NCBI RefSeq assembly: GCF_020991065.1
Contig: NZ_CP087710.1
Location: forward strand, 3,906,001 to 3,970,000
Origin: Nocardioides okcheonensis
GTDB taxonomy: Bacteria; Actinomycetota; Actinomycetes; Propionibacteriales; Nocardioidaceae
Length of the DNA stretch: 64,000 nt
Direction: 5' to 3'
Shown: positions 26,325 to 35,180 of the stretch, in pieces
Numbering within the stretch: the stretch's first letter is position 1
How the letters are laid out: each line of letters opens with the position of its first letter
Notes under the pieces: generated by a model
Told to the model about the DNA's origin: nothing
Database searches by the model: none
The model's input: the letters and a program-made list of their open reading frames with translations, nothing else
Position numbers and translations under genes: made by a program

Positions 26325-27158
26325 GTGCGCATCGACCTCCACACCCACTCCTCGGCCAGCGACGGCACCGACACCCCCGGCGACCTGGTCCGCGAGGCCG
26401 CCGCTGCCGGGCTCGACGTCGTCGCGCTGACCGACCACGACGCCACCTCCGGCTGGGACGAGGCGCAGCGGGCAGCCGACGAGGTGGGCATCGTGCTCGT
26501 GCCGGGGCTCGAGATCAGCACCGTGTTCCACCACCGCGGCGTCCACCTGCTCGGCTACCTGCCCGATCCGGCGTACCCGCCGCTGACCGCCGCCCTGGAC
26601 CGGATCCTCGCCGGCCGCACCGAGCGCACCCCCGCGATGGTCGCGGCGCTGCGCGAGCACGGCATCGACATCACCGAGGACGACGTCCGTCGTGAGTCGG
26701 GCGGCTCGGTCGCCGCCGGCCGCCCGCACGTGGCCGACGCGCTGGTGCGGATGGGGGTGGTCGCGGACCGCACGCAGGCCTTCGACGAGCTGCTCAACCC
26801 CGGTCGCCCCGGCTACCGCAGCCGCTGGGCCGCCGAGCTCGAGGACATGGTGCCGCTCCTCGTCGCCGCCGGCGGCGTGCCGGTCATCGCGCACCCTTGG
26901 GGACGCGGCGGCCGCACGGTCCTCGACGTCGACGCGCTCGCGTCGCTGCGCGACCTCGGCCTGGCCGGCATCGAGGTCGACCACCAGGACCACCCGCCCG
27001 AGGTCCGGGCCCGGCTGCGCGAGGTCGCGGCCGACCTCGACCTCGTCGTCACCGGCAGCAGCGACCACCACGGCCTCGGCAAGGTCGACCACGACCTGGG
27101 TGTCAACACCACCGACCCGGGTCAGTACGAGCGGCTGATGTCGCTGGCCCGTCGGTGA
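26325..27158 (+). CDS. PHP domain phosphoesterase
   Basis: 277 residues from GTG 26325. Metal-binding motifs of the PHP superfamily are all present: IDLHTHSSASDG, LTDHDATSGWDEA, VPGLEIS, PVIAHPWGRGG and GSSDHHGLGK. This YciV/RNase AM-like branch includes 3',5'-nucleoside bisphosphate phosphatases and 5'-3' exoribonucleases. It is co-transcribed with the histidine phosphatase. The last 50 codons are duplicated, in degenerate form, at 30336-30458 on the far side of the next gene. Confidence 0.9.
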   Translation: MRIDLHTHSSASDGTDTPGDLVREAAAAGLDVVALTDHDATSGWDEAQRAADEVGIVLVPGLEISTVFHHRGVHLLGYLPDPAYPPLTAALDRILAGRTERTPAMVAALREHGIDITEDDVRRESGGSVAAGRPHVADALVRMGVVADRTQAFDELLNPGRPGYRSRWAAELEDMVPLLVAAGGVPVIAHPWGRGGRTVLDVDALASLRDLGLAGIEVDHQDHPPEVRARLREVAADLDLVVTGSSDHHGLGKVDHDLGVNTTDPGQYERLMSLARR

Positions 27159-27165
27159 CCCTGCC

Positions 27166-30100
27166 CTAGCGAGCGGCGACCCGGTCGGAGAAGTCGGACC
27201 AGGCGCTGCGCCCGCTCGCGTCGACCGCGCAGACGCGGAACCGGTAGGTCCCGGGGGCGAGGGCGATCTCCAGCGCGCGTGCCGACGCGTCCCGGACCAC
27301 GACGGTGCGGCGGACGGTCCTGCCGGACGGCGTCACCCCCCGCACCTGCACGCGGTAGGAGACCACCGCTCCACCGTCGGCCGGGAAGCCCCAGCGCGCG
27401 GTCGCGGTGCTCCGCCCGCCCCGGGCGCCGCTGCGTGCCTCCCAGATGGTGGGCACACCGGCCCTCGGGACGCTGGCCACGGGCGGCTGGACGACGGGCG
27501 GCTGGACGACGGGCGGCTGGACGACGGGCGGCTGGACCACGGCGGGCAGCACGGTGTCACCCAGCGCCCCGTCGGGCAGGGCGGCCCCGTCGACGCTGAC
27601 CCGGTCGCCCTGGCCGACCGTGAACGGCCCACCCACGACCGGCGGCGTCACGCCGTCGGCGAAGCGGACGACGTACGTCCCGATGCGCAGGCCGGTGACC
27701 GTCCAGGCGCCGGTGGCGGACGTCGTGGTGGTCGCGACGGGGGAGGCCCCGGGGAGGTCGGCGACGCGGAGCACCTCGACCGATGCCCCGGCCACCGGAC
27801 GAGCGTCGGTGTCGACGACCCGACCGGACACGGTGGCGGTGCCGACGGCGTCGTCGAGGACCACCGGGCGGAGCTCGCCGGAGTCCACCGGGCTCGAGTC
27901 CACGACGACGACGCCGTCCAGGTCCACGACCACGTCGACCGACGTGGCACCGGTGAAGCCGTCCGCGGCGTAGGTGAGGCGGTAGGTGCCCGGGCGGACG
28001 TCCAGCCGGTAGCGCCCGTCGGTGCCGGAGGTGACGGCCCTCTGCTGGCTGCTGCTGGTGCCGGACTGCGGCACGGCGGTCACGGTCGCGCTGCCCACCG
28101 GGTCGCCGTTCACGTCCACGACGGTGCCGACCACGGCGTGCGGCACGCTCGCGGGCGACGGCGCCAGGGTGACCACGGGGAGGAGGTTGCCGGCGACCGG
28201 GGTCCCGGCCACGCTCGCGGTGCCGCCCTGGGCGACGACGACCGGCGTCGGCGTGCTGCCGCCGAACCAGGTCGGCTCGTGGGCGACGTCGTCGACGGTG
28301 CCCGCGAACCCGACGACGTAGCTGCCCACGGTCAGGCCGGAGACCCCTGCCAGGGACCACGACCCGTCGGCGCCCGTCGTGGTCGTCGCGACCGGGGTGC
28401 TCGGGTCGGACTCGGCGTAGGCCGTGACCGCGATCCCGGCGAGGGCCGCGGACCCGTCGGTGACCGTGCCCCCGAGCGGGTAGGTCGTCCTGCCGTCGAC
28501 CGCGGTGGGTCCGAGGTCCCAGCCGGCCATCGCCGTGCCGTTGACGGCCACCGCGCCGTTGGCCAGGACGGTCACGTCGGCCGTGCCGACGCCCCCGCCG
28601 GCGTAGGACGTGTCGCGCCAGTGCGCGCCCCCGGCGACCGTCACCTCGTAGCTGCCGGGCACGAGCGACAACCGGTAGCGACCGTGGTCGCCCGCGTTGC
28701 CGTCGGCGCCGGTGGTGGTGGAGGCAGCCGCTCCGTCGCGGGTCGGCACGGCCGAGACGACGAGGCCGTCGACCGGGTCGCCGTTGACGTCGACGACCGA
28801 GCCGAGGACGGGATGGGGGGTGTCGGCGGCCGACAGCGCGAGGCGCTGCTCGGGCAGGGAGGTGACGGGGGTGCCGTCGACCGTGGGCCCGCCACCCTGC
28901 GTCACGTGCACCGAGGCCAGGGAGCGCGTGGCGTACGCCGGGCTGACGCCGTCGTCGTCGACGTAGTCCAGGTCGTAGGCGCCGACGGGGAGGTTCAGGG
29001 TGTAGGAGCCGCTCGTGTCGGTGTCGACCAGGTCGACCAGGTCTGCGGGATCGGTCGATCCTTCGCGGAAGGCGCGGACCGTGATGCCGCCGAGGGGCGA
29101 CCCGTCGGTCGCGGACACGACACCCGTCACCGCGAACGGGGTGCTCCGCAGCTCGACGGCGGCGAGCCGGTTGCCGGTGACGGCCTCGGCGGGCGCGACC
29201 GCGAGCGTGCCGTCCGGCGCGACCGTGATCGTCGACGGGGTGGCGCTGCCGCCGTAGGCGGTGGTGACCCACCCGGTCCTCGCGAGCTGGACGCGATAGG
29301 AGCCGGGGAGGACCGGGACGCCGTAGGTGCCGTCCGCTCCGGTCGTGCCGGTGCCGCTGTCCTCGCTGCCACCGACACCGGTCACGTCGACCACCACGCC
29401 GGCCACCGGGTCTCCGAGGGCGTCGACGACGGTCCCGGCGACGGGGAACCGCGTGCTCGGGGCCGCGACGGCGAGCGCGACCGGGTCGAGGGAGCGGGCG
29501 GCGCTGACCGCGACGTCGACCGGCTCGTCGCCGCCGTACCACTGGGCGACGTGGCTGCCGGAGGGATCGGTGTAGCGGACGACGTAGATGCCGGTCGGGA
29601 GGTCGAGCGTGTAGGCCCCCGACCCGGGGACGGTGGTCACCTCGGCGAACGGGGTGGTCCGGTCGCCGGCGTCGAAGGCCTGCACCGCGATGCCACCGAG
29701 GCCCGCCCCGTCGGTGTCGCGGACCGTGCCGGTGACCTGGTGCGTGGCGGTCGAGGTGAGGGTCACGTCGTCGAGCAGGTTGTCCTCGACCGGCTGGCCG
29801 TCGACCGCGACCTGACCCGTGTCGTCGACGACCAGGTCGACCCCGCTGCCGCCTCCGTAGTGGGCGGGGGCGTAGCCGGACCTGTCGAGCTGCAGGCGGT
29901 AGGTGCCCTGGGCCAGCGGCAGCTGGAACTCGCCGGTGGAGCCCGTCGTGGTCGCAGCAGCCGAGCTCGCGTAGGACGGCGCGACGAGCGCTGTGACCGT
30001 GACGCCCGCGAGGGGATCGCCCACGGCGTCGTAGACGTGTCCCACCACCGTTCCGGGCGCCGCGTGGGCGGGGGCCGCCACCAGGGCGCCGGTCACGGGG

Positions 30101-30168
30101 AGGAGGAGCGTGGCGAGGGCAGAGACGAGCAGACGGAGGGCGCGCGCGGGCGTCGCAGGAACTGGCAC
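27166..30168 (-). CDS. large secreted protein with carboxypeptidase-regulatory-like repeats and FnIII domain
   Basis: 1000 residues. GTG 30168 is chosen over 30201 because CACAGT lies exactly six bases before it and it gives a compact signal peptide (basic start, LRLLVSALATLLLPVTGALV, cleavage near PAHAA). The mature part carries about eight to nine Ig-like carboxypeptidase regulatory (CarboxypepD_reg/SdrD B-like) modules of roughly 95 residues, each with GxVxDxxGDPLAGVxV, a DGSY or TGxY turn and a GSYxxxF strand. A PVVQP repeat linker follows, then a C-terminal fibronectin-III-like domain (about 905-1000). No sortase signal or membrane anchor is seen, so it is released or held by the domains themselves. 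Probably an adhesive or structural surface protein. It is flanked by PHP-gene duplicates, suggesting it was inserted. Confidence 0.85.
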   Translation of the reverse strand: MPVPATPARALRLLVSALATLLLPVTGALVAAPAHAAPGTVVGHVYDAVGDPLAGVTVTALVAPSYASSAAATTTGSTGEFQLPLAQGTYRLQLDRSGYAPAHYGGGSGVDLVVDDTGQVAVDGQPVEDNLLDDVTLTSTATHQVTGTVRDTDGAGLGGIAVQAFDAGDRTTPFAEVTTVPGSGAYTLDLPTGIYVVRYTDPSGSHVAQWYGGDEPVDVAVSAARSLDPVALAVAAPSTRFPVAGTVVDALGDPVAGVVVDVTGVGGSEDSGTGTTGADGTYGVPVLPGSYRVQLARTGWVTTAYGGSATPSTITVAPDGTLAVAPAEAVTGNRLAAVELRSTPFAVTGVVSATDGSPLGGITVRAFREGSTDPADLVDLVDTDTSGSYTLNLPVGAYDLDYVDDDGVSPAYATRSLASVHVTQGGGPTVDGTPVTSLPEQRLALSAADTPHPVLGSVVDVNGDPVDGLVVSAVPTRDGAAASTTTGADGNAGDHGRYRLSLVPGSYEVTVAGGAHWRDTSYAGGGVGTADVTVLANGAVAVNGTAMAGWDLGPTAVDGRTTYPLGGTVTDGSAALAGIAVTAYAESDPSTPVATTTTGADGSWSLAGVSGLTVGSYVVGFAGTVDDVAHEPTWFGGSTPTPVVVAQGGTASVAGTPVAGNLLPVVTLAPSPASVPHAVVGTVVDVNGDPVGSATVTAVPQSGTSSSQQRAVTSGTDGRYRLDVRPGTYRLTYAADGFTGATSVDVVVDLDGVVVVDSSPVDSGELRPVVLDDAVGTATVSGRVVDTDARPVAGASVEVLRVADLPGASPVATTTTSATGAWTVTGLRIGTYVVRFADGVTPPVVGGPFTVGQGDRVSVDGAALPDGALGDTVLPAVVQPPVVQPPVVQPPVVQPPVASVPRAGVPTIWEARSGARGGRSTATARWGFPADGGAVVSYRVQVRGVTPSGRTVRRTVVVRDASARALEIALAPGTYRFRVCAVDASGRSAWSDFSDRVAAR
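27481..27540. repeat. four tandem 15-base repeats
   Basis: Four consecutive copies of a 15-base unit beginning GGGCGGCTGGAC; the fourth differs by one base at its end. In frame on the minus strand they encode PVVQP repeats in the linker before the FnIII domain. Repeat number may vary between strains. Confidence 0.9.
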
Positions 30169-30335
30169 CGGGCCACTGTGTCCCGGAACGTCGCGTCCCA
30201 CCCCCGTTATCCGAGAAGTCGCGGTGCGAGGCTTGCGCCGTGCCCCGGCCGATCGGACGAGGAGGACGGGCCTCGGGGCCGAGGTGGGGGGTGGCCGCGG
30301 TGGGCGAGCGTGATGCCATGACCCCGACCCGCACC

Positions 30336-30458
30336 CCCGACGTCCGGGCCCGCCTGCGCGGCATCGCGGTCGACCACGACCTCGGCGTCAACACCACCGA
30401 CCCGGGTCAGTACGAGCGGCTGCTCCCGCTCGCGACGTCGGGCGTCCGGCTGGGCTGA
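30336..30458 (+). pseudogene. broken duplicate of the PHP phosphoesterase 3' end
   Basis: Bases 30369-30422 match the end of the PHP gene (27084-27137) at 52 of 54 positions, and the preceding 30 bases match 26997 onward. Relative to the intact gene an in-frame block of 18 codons, including the SSDHHG metal motif, is missing, and the 5' four-fifths of the gene are absent. The translated remnant reads VRARLRG then VDHDLGVNTTDPGQY, then diverges. It cannot be functional. It lies just upstream of the large secreted-protein gene, so that gene is bracketed by the two PHP ends. The distal part overlaps the end of the next minus-strand gene. Confidence 0.8.
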
Positions 30459-30784
30459 GGAGGGGTCGACCTCCGCCGGTCGACCGCGGACAGCCCCGCC
30501 AGCGCGACCGCGCCGCCGAGGCCCATGACGGCCGCGACCCACAGGCGTGCCTCGCGCACGGTCGGCGCGCAGGCCTCCGCAGCCGCCTGCTGCTCCGTGC
30601 CACGCGTCCCCGGTCCGTCACCGGGGGCACGGGTGCCGGTCACCAGCGCCCACGCAGGGATGGCGCTCCCGCAGGCGTAGGACCCGCCGGCGGTGTCGAC
30701 CGACAGGTCTCGCTCGGTGCCGATGCCGAAGCCGACGAGCAGCGCCAGGACACCGCACGCGACGACGAGCCTGGCCCTGTCCAT
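30407..30784 (-). CDS. small two-helix membrane protein, unknown
   Basis: 125 residues. Hydrophobic segments lie at about 6-24 (VVACGVLALLVGFGIG) and 80-98 (LWVAAVMGLGGAVALAGL), with an extracytoplasmic loop of about 55 residues holding two cysteines (YACGS and EACAP) that could form a disulphide. It starts three bases after the stop of the acetyltransferase gene, so it is the last gene of that operon. No family recognised. The tail overlaps the PHP remnant on the other strand, suggesting its 3' end was altered by that duplication. Confidence 0.6.
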   Translation of the reverse strand: MDRARLVVACGVLALLVGFGIGTERDLSVDTAGGSYACGSAIPAWALVTGTRAPGDGPGTRGTEQQAAAEACAPTVREARLWVAAVMGLGGAVALAGLSAVDRRRSTPPQPSRTPDVASGSSRSY

Positions 30785-30787
30785 GGC

Positions 30788-31276
30788 TCAGTGTCGCACC
30801 ATCCGGCGCTCGAGGCCGACGTCGTCGGGCTTGGTGGCGCCGTCGAACGCGAAGCCCTGGCGCTCGTAGAACCGGATCGCGCGCTCGTTGCCGTCGAGGA
30901 CCCAGAGGTACGCCGGCGCTCCGCCGAGCGCGGCGGTCAGCAGGGCGTGGCCCACGCCGGTGCCGTGGACGGACGCGCGGGCGTAGAGCGCCATCAGCTC
31001 CAGCGGCGGCAGCGCGTCGGCCGGGTCGTCACGGCCGGGCCCGGTGCTGGAGAAGCCGACCAGCGTGCCGTCGGGCGACCACGCGAGCACGTTGTCGCTC
31101 GACCCGGCCGCGATGATCGCGCTCCAGCTCGCCACCCGGTCGGCTCGCCGGGCGCGACGCCCGGCGAAGACCGACGCCGGCATGAGGTCGGCGTAGGCCT
31201 CCTCCCAGACGTCGAGGTGGAGGTCGGTGAGCGCCTCGGCGTCCTCGACGCGCGGGGGAGCGAGGCGCACCGTCAC
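30788..31276 (-). CDS. GNAT family N-acetyltransferase
   Basis: 162 residues from GTG 31276, which overlaps the SDR stop (GTGA). The GNAT fold is seen as LTDLHLDVWEEAYADL near the start, ALYARASVHGTGVGHALLTAAL (acetyl-CoA pyrophosphate loop, Q/RxxGxG/A type) and YLWVLDGNERAIRFYERQGF at the C-terminal end. It transfers an acetyl group to an unknown amine. Longer upstream frames run through the SDR gene and are not used. Confidence 0.85.
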   Translation of the reverse strand: MTVRLAPPRVEDAEALTDLHLDVWEEAYADLMPASVFAGRRARRADRVASWSAIIAAGSSDNVLAWSPDGTLVGFSSTGPGRDDPADALPPLELMALYARASVHGTGVGHALLTAALGGAPAYLWVLDGNERAIRFYERQGFAFDGATKPDDVGLERRMVRH

Positions 31277-32025
31277 CGACGGCCGATGTTCTGGGTGAGC
31301 CGGAGCACCCGGTTGGGGATCGCGCGGGTCAGCGCGATGATCGTCTTGTACTGCGCGCCGGGGATCGAGTACGCCCGGCCCTTGGCGAAGTCCTCGAGCG
31401 ACCTGCGGACCAGGAACTCCGGCTCGAGCCACATGAAGCCGTCGCCGCGGGTGACCTCCATCCGCTGGTGGAACTCGGTCTTGGTGAAGCCGGGGCACAG
31501 CGCCATCACGGTCACGCCGCGCGAGCGGTACTCCAGGTGCGCCCACTCGCTGAAGCTGTTGACCCACGCCTTGGCGGCCGAGTACGTGCCGCGGGGGAGG
31601 AAGGCGGCGACGCTGGAGACGTTGATGATGCCGCCGTGGCCGCGCTCGGCCATCGCGCCCAGCGCGGCGTGGCTGAGCCGCAGCACCGCGGTGACGAGCA
31701 CCTCCTGCATCGCGGTCTCCTCCTCGACGGTGTTGTCGAGGAAGCGCTTCTTCAGGCCGAAGCCGGCGTTGTTGACCAGCAGGTCGACCGGACGGTCCCG
31801 GTCGGCCAGGCGCGCCTCGACGCGGCCGAGCTGCTCGCGGTCGACGAGGTCGGCGACCAGCACCTCGACGTCGACCCGGTGGGCCCGGCGCAGCTCCTCG
31901 GCCACGGCCTCGAGCCGGGCCGCGTCACGGGCGACCAGCACGAGGTCGTCGCCGCGCGCGGCGAGCTGGTGGGCGTACTCGAGGCCGATGCCGGCGGTCG
32001 CGCCGGTGATGAGGGACGTCGTCAT
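31273..32025 (-). CDS. short-chain dehydrogenase/reductase
   Basis: 250 residues, classical SDR. LITGATAGIG binds NAD(P); LLVNNAGFG, INVSSVAAF and the YSAAK dyad (Ser, Tyr, Lys) form the active site; LCPGFTKTEF follows. Substrates may be ketones, sterols or fatty acyl compounds. It is first in a three-gene minus-strand operon with an acetyltransferase and a small membrane protein, and is divergent from parA at 32086. Confidence 0.9.
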   Translation of the reverse strand: MTTSLITGATAGIGLEYAHQLAARGDDLVLVARDAARLEAVAEELRRAHRVDVEVLVADLVDREQLGRVEARLADRDRPVDLLVNNAGFGLKKRFLDNTVEEETAMQEVLVTAVLRLSHAALGAMAERGHGGIINVSSVAAFLPRGTYSAAKAWVNSFSEWAHLEYRSRGVTVMALCPGFTKTEFHQRMEVTRGDGFMWLEPEFLVRRSLEDFAKGRAYSIPGAQYKTIIALTRAIPNRVLRLTQNIGRR

Positions 32026-32085
32026 GGGCAGAGCATTTCAGGACGGACCGCCCGGGCGCGACCCGGTCCGGCACAATGGCGAGCG

Positions 32086-32934
32086 ATGAGCACCCAGAAG
32101 CCCGGCCCCGTCACCCTCGCCGTCGCCAACCAGAAGGGCGGCGTCGCCAAGACGACGTCGGTCGCCTCGATCGGGGCGGCGCTCGCCGAGCTCGGGCACC
32201 GCGTGCTGCTCGTCGACCTCGACCCGCAGGCGTGCCTGACCTTCTCCCTCGGCATCGACCCCGAGGACCTCGAGACGTCGGTGCACCACGTCCTGACCCA
32301 GGGCCTCGACCCGCTGGAGGTGGTGATCGAGACCGAGGACGGCGTCGACCTGCTGCCGGCGACCATCGAGCTGGCCCGCGCCGAGGCCGACCTGCTGACC
32401 CGCACCGGTCGCGAGCACGTGCTCAAGGGGGTGCTCGAGCAGCTCGCCGAGGACCTCGGCGACACCGAGGAGGGGCCCTACGACTGGGTGCTGCTCGACT
32501 GCCCGCCGTCGCTGGGGGTGCTGACGGTCGCCGCGCTCACCGCCGCCGACGGGGTGCTGGTGCCGCTGCAGTGCGAGACGCTGTCGCACCGCGGTGTCGG
32601 GCAGCTGCTCGACACGGTCCACGACGTGCGCCGCTTCACCAACCGCGGCCTCGAGGTCTGGGGCGTGCTGCCGACGCTCTACGACGGGCGCACCAACCAC
32701 GCCCGCACCGTGCTGGAGACGATCAGCGAGACCTACGACCTCGAGGTCGTCGAGCCGCCGATCCCCAAGACCATCAAGTTCGCCGAGGCCCCTGCCGCCG
32801 GCCGGTCCATCCTGGCGACCAGCCGCAGCAGCAAGGGGGCGACGGCCTACCGCGAGGTCGCGGAGAACCTGGTGGCGCGGGCCTCGCGGCCGAAGCCGAG
32901 GAAGACGGTGAAGAAGGCGCCGAAGAAGCGCTGA
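32086..32934 (+). CDS. ParA/Soj-like ATPase
   Basis: 282 residues. The deviant Walker A NQKGGVAKTTS, LLVDLDPQACLTFSLG and VLLDCPPSLG identify a ParA/MinD family ATPase. The C-terminus is basic (KPRKTVKKAPKKR) and could bind DNA. No parB is next to it, so it is an orphan ParA; the mycobacterial counterpart beside the helicase (Rv3213c as I recall) is likewise an orphan. CACAAT lies eight bases before the ATG, consistent with a leaderless mRNA. Possible roles are positioning of DNA, chemosensory or cell-envelope complexes. Confidence 0.88.
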   Translation: MSTQKPGPVTLAVANQKGGVAKTTSVASIGAALAELGHRVLLVDLDPQACLTFSLGIDPEDLETSVHHVLTQGLDPLEVVIETEDGVDLLPATIELARAEADLLTRTGREHVLKGVLEQLAEDLGDTEEGPYDWVLLDCPPSLGVLTVAALTAADGVLVPLQCETLSHRGVGQLLDTVHDVRRFTNRGLEVWGVLPTLYDGRTNHARTVLETISETYDLEVVEPPIPKTIKFAEAPAAGRSILATSRSSKGATAYREVAENLVARASRPKPRKTVKKAPKKR

Positions 32935-32935
32935 C

Positions 32936-34327
32936 TCACGACTTCGGGGTCTCGACCGACTGGCCGCCGCGGGTGCGGCGACGGCTGCGGTTGCGACGAC
33001 GGGGGGCGTCGCCGGACTTCTCCGGGGACGAGCCCGACGTGTCCGAGGAGGAGCCCGAGCGGTCGGAGGACCGGCGCTCGCGCGGGGCGCGCTCCTTCTT
33101 CTCCACCGGGGCGGGGTCGACGACGCGGCCCTTGGTGCCGGCCGGGATGCCCTGGTCGTGGAAGAGGTGCTCGGAGGTGGAGTAGGTCTCCTGCGGGTCG
33201 TCGAAGGGCAGGTCGAGCGCCTTGTTGATCATCTTCCAGCGGTGCAGGTCGGCCCAGTCGACGAAGGTGATCGCGGTGCCCGTCGCGCCCGCGCGGCCGG
33301 TGCGGCCGATGCGGTGGACGTAGGTCTTGTCGTCCTCGGGGCAGGTGTAGTTGATGACGTGCGAGACGCCGCGCACGTCGATGCCGCGGGCCGCGACGTC
33401 GGTGCAGACCAGCACCTGGATCTTGTCCTCGCGGAACCGCGCCAGCGCCTTCTCGCGCGCGACCTGCGCCATGTCGCCGTGGAGCGGGGAGGCCTTGAAG
33501 CCGCGCTCCTGCAGGTCCTCGGCGACGCGCTGCGCCTGGCGCTTGGTGCGGGTGAAGACGATCATCTTGTCGGCGTCGTCGGCCTGGAGCACCCGCCCGA
33601 TGATCTCGGGCTTGTCGAGGTCGTGGGCCTGGTAGATGAACTGCGCGGTCGCCGGGACGGTCGCGTTCTCGTAGGACGACTCGGCGCGGATGTTCATCGG
33701 GTGGCGCATGTGGGTGCGGGCCAGGGCGACGATCGCGGCCGGCATGGTGGCCGAGAACAGCATCGTCTGGCGGGTCTCCGGGGTCTTGGAGATCAGCGTG
33801 ATCACGTCGGGCAGGAAGCCGAGGTCGAGCATCTCGTCGGCCTCGTCGAGCACCAGCGCGTGGACGTGGGAGAGGTCGAGCGCGCGGCGGTTGGCGAGGT
33901 CGATCAGGCGACCGGGCGTGCCGACGACGATGTCGACGCCCGCGTCGAGCGCCTCGAGCTGCGGCTCGTAGCCGACGCCGCCGTAGACGGTGAGGACGCG
34001 CAGGCCCATGTCCTTGCTCGCCAGCGACAGGTCGCTGGAGACCTGGAGCGCGAGCTCGCGGGTCGGGGCGACGATGAGCGCCTGCGGCTTGCCCTGCGGC
34101 AGGTCGGCGTAGGCCGGGTCGGTCACCGCGACGGAGCGCTGCATCACCGGGATGCCGAACGCGAGCGTCTTGCCGGTGCCGGTGCGGGCCTGGCCGATCA
34201 GGTCGGTGCCCATGAGGGCGACGGAGAGGGTCATCTCCTGGATGGCGAAGGGGGTGGTGATGCCGGCGCGCTCGAGGGCGTCGCAGATCTCGGGCAGCAC
34301 GCCCAGGTCGCGGAAGGTGGTGGTCAC
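32936..34327 (-). CDS. DEAD-box RNA helicase, RhlE-like
   Basis: 463 residues from GTG 34327 (VTTTFRDLG). Motifs in order: Q-motif PFAIQEMTL, ARTGTGKT, PTRELALQ, TPGRLID, VLDEADEM, FSATMPA, and HRIGRTGRAG. The C-terminal 70 residues are charged and low complexity, ending in an RRRNRSRRRTRGG-type RNA-binding tail. The frame continues 32 codons upstream, but those lack a start with ribosome-binding site. It unwinds RNA in ribosome assembly or mRNA decay, especially in the cold. It converges on parA and is divergent from the ferritin-like gene. Confidence 0.93.
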   Translation of the reverse strand: MTTTFRDLGVLPEICDALERAGITTPFAIQEMTLSVALMGTDLIGQARTGTGKTLAFGIPVMQRSVAVTDPAYADLPQGKPQALIVAPTRELALQVSSDLSLASKDMGLRVLTVYGGVGYEPQLEALDAGVDIVVGTPGRLIDLANRRALDLSHVHALVLDEADEMLDLGFLPDVITLISKTPETRQTMLFSATMPAAIVALARTHMRHPMNIRAESSYENATVPATAQFIYQAHDLDKPEIIGRVLQADDADKMIVFTRTKRQAQRVAEDLQERGFKASPLHGDMAQVAREKALARFREDKIQVLVCTDVAARGIDVRGVSHVINYTCPEDDKTYVHRIGRTGRAGATGTAITFVDWADLHRWKMINKALDLPFDDPQETYSTSEHLFHDQGIPAGTKGRVVDPAPVEKKERAPRERRSSDRSGSSSDTSGSSPEKSGDAPRRRNRSRRRTRGGQSVETPKS

Positions 34328-34472
34328 GGGTGTCGCTTTCGTCAAGTGTCGGATTCCCACGCGTATGCGGTCGGGCACTCCGGAAAGGCACTCGGACCGC
34401 GCACATACAGGCGGCCACCGCACGGGTTCGTCGGCGGCTCGGTCACCGCGATGCTATCGCTAGGCTGCGCGC

Positions 34473-35162
34473 ATGAGCGCATCGGCCGAGAGTGCCCCGC
34501 CCGACGAGGACTACCGGCGGGCAGCCGTGGACCTCCTCGGCGCCATCGCCTACGGAGAGCTGTCCGCGTTCGAGCGGCTCGTCGAGGACGCCAAGCTGGC
34601 CCCCGGCATCGCCGACAAGATCGCGATCGGGGCGATGGCCACCGCCGAGTTCGCCCACCTCGAGAACCTCGTGCACCGCCTCGAGGAGCTCGGCGCCGAC
34701 CCGGCCGAGGCGATGCAGGCCTTCCGGGAGAGCTTCGACAGCTTCCACGAGCACACCGCGCCGTCCGACTACTACGAGGGCCTGATCAAGGCCTACGTCG
34801 GCGACGGGCTGGCCGCGGACTTCTACCGCGAGATCGCGGCCTACCTCGACGCCGAGACCCGCGAGGTCATCATCGCCTCGCTCGAGGACACCGGGCAGAC
34901 CGCGTTCATCGTCGAGCGGGTCCGCGCGGGCATCGCCGCGGACCACCGCCTCGGCGGCCGGCTCGCGCTGTGGGGCCGGCGGCTGATGGGGGAGGCGCTC
35001 ACCCAGGCCCAGCGGGTCGCGGGCGACCGCGACGCGCTCACCGCGCTGCTCGCCGGGGGAGTGGACCGTCCCGGTCTCGACCTGGCCGCGCTCGGGCGGA
35101 TGTTCACCCGCCTGACCGAGCGGCACGCCGACCGGATGGCGCAGCTCGGCCTGGAGCCCTGA
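34473..35162 (+). CDS. ferritin-like fold protein (MiaE_2-like)
   Basis: 229 residues, almost all helical. AIAYGELSAFERL and MATAEFAHLENLVHRLEEL supply E and ExxH metal ligands of a ferritin-like di-iron four-helix bundle, the actinobacterial family related to tRNA hydroxylase MiaE; IASLEDTGQTAF contributes another helix. TAGGCT (34461-34466) six bases before the ATG indicates a leaderless mRNA. It lies head to head with the helicase, an arrangement conserved in mycobacteria, which suggests an RNA-linked role. Catalytic activity is unproven. Confidence 0.82.
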   Translation: MSASAESAPPDEDYRRAAVDLLGAIAYGELSAFERLVEDAKLAPGIADKIAIGAMATAEFAHLENLVHRLEELGADPAEAMQAFRESFDSFHEHTAPSDYYEGLIKAYVGDGLAADFYREIAAYLDAETREVIIASLEDTGQTAFIVERVRAGIAADHRLGGRLALWGRRLMGEALTQAQRVAGDRDALTALLAGGVDRPGLDLAALGRMFTRLTERHADRMAQLGLEP

Positions 35163-35180
35163 GCCGAGCCGGCTCGCCGG

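Noticed and set aside
27481..27540. CRISPR array
   Set aside because: The repeats are 15 bases, directly adjacent without spacers, and encode a protein linker.
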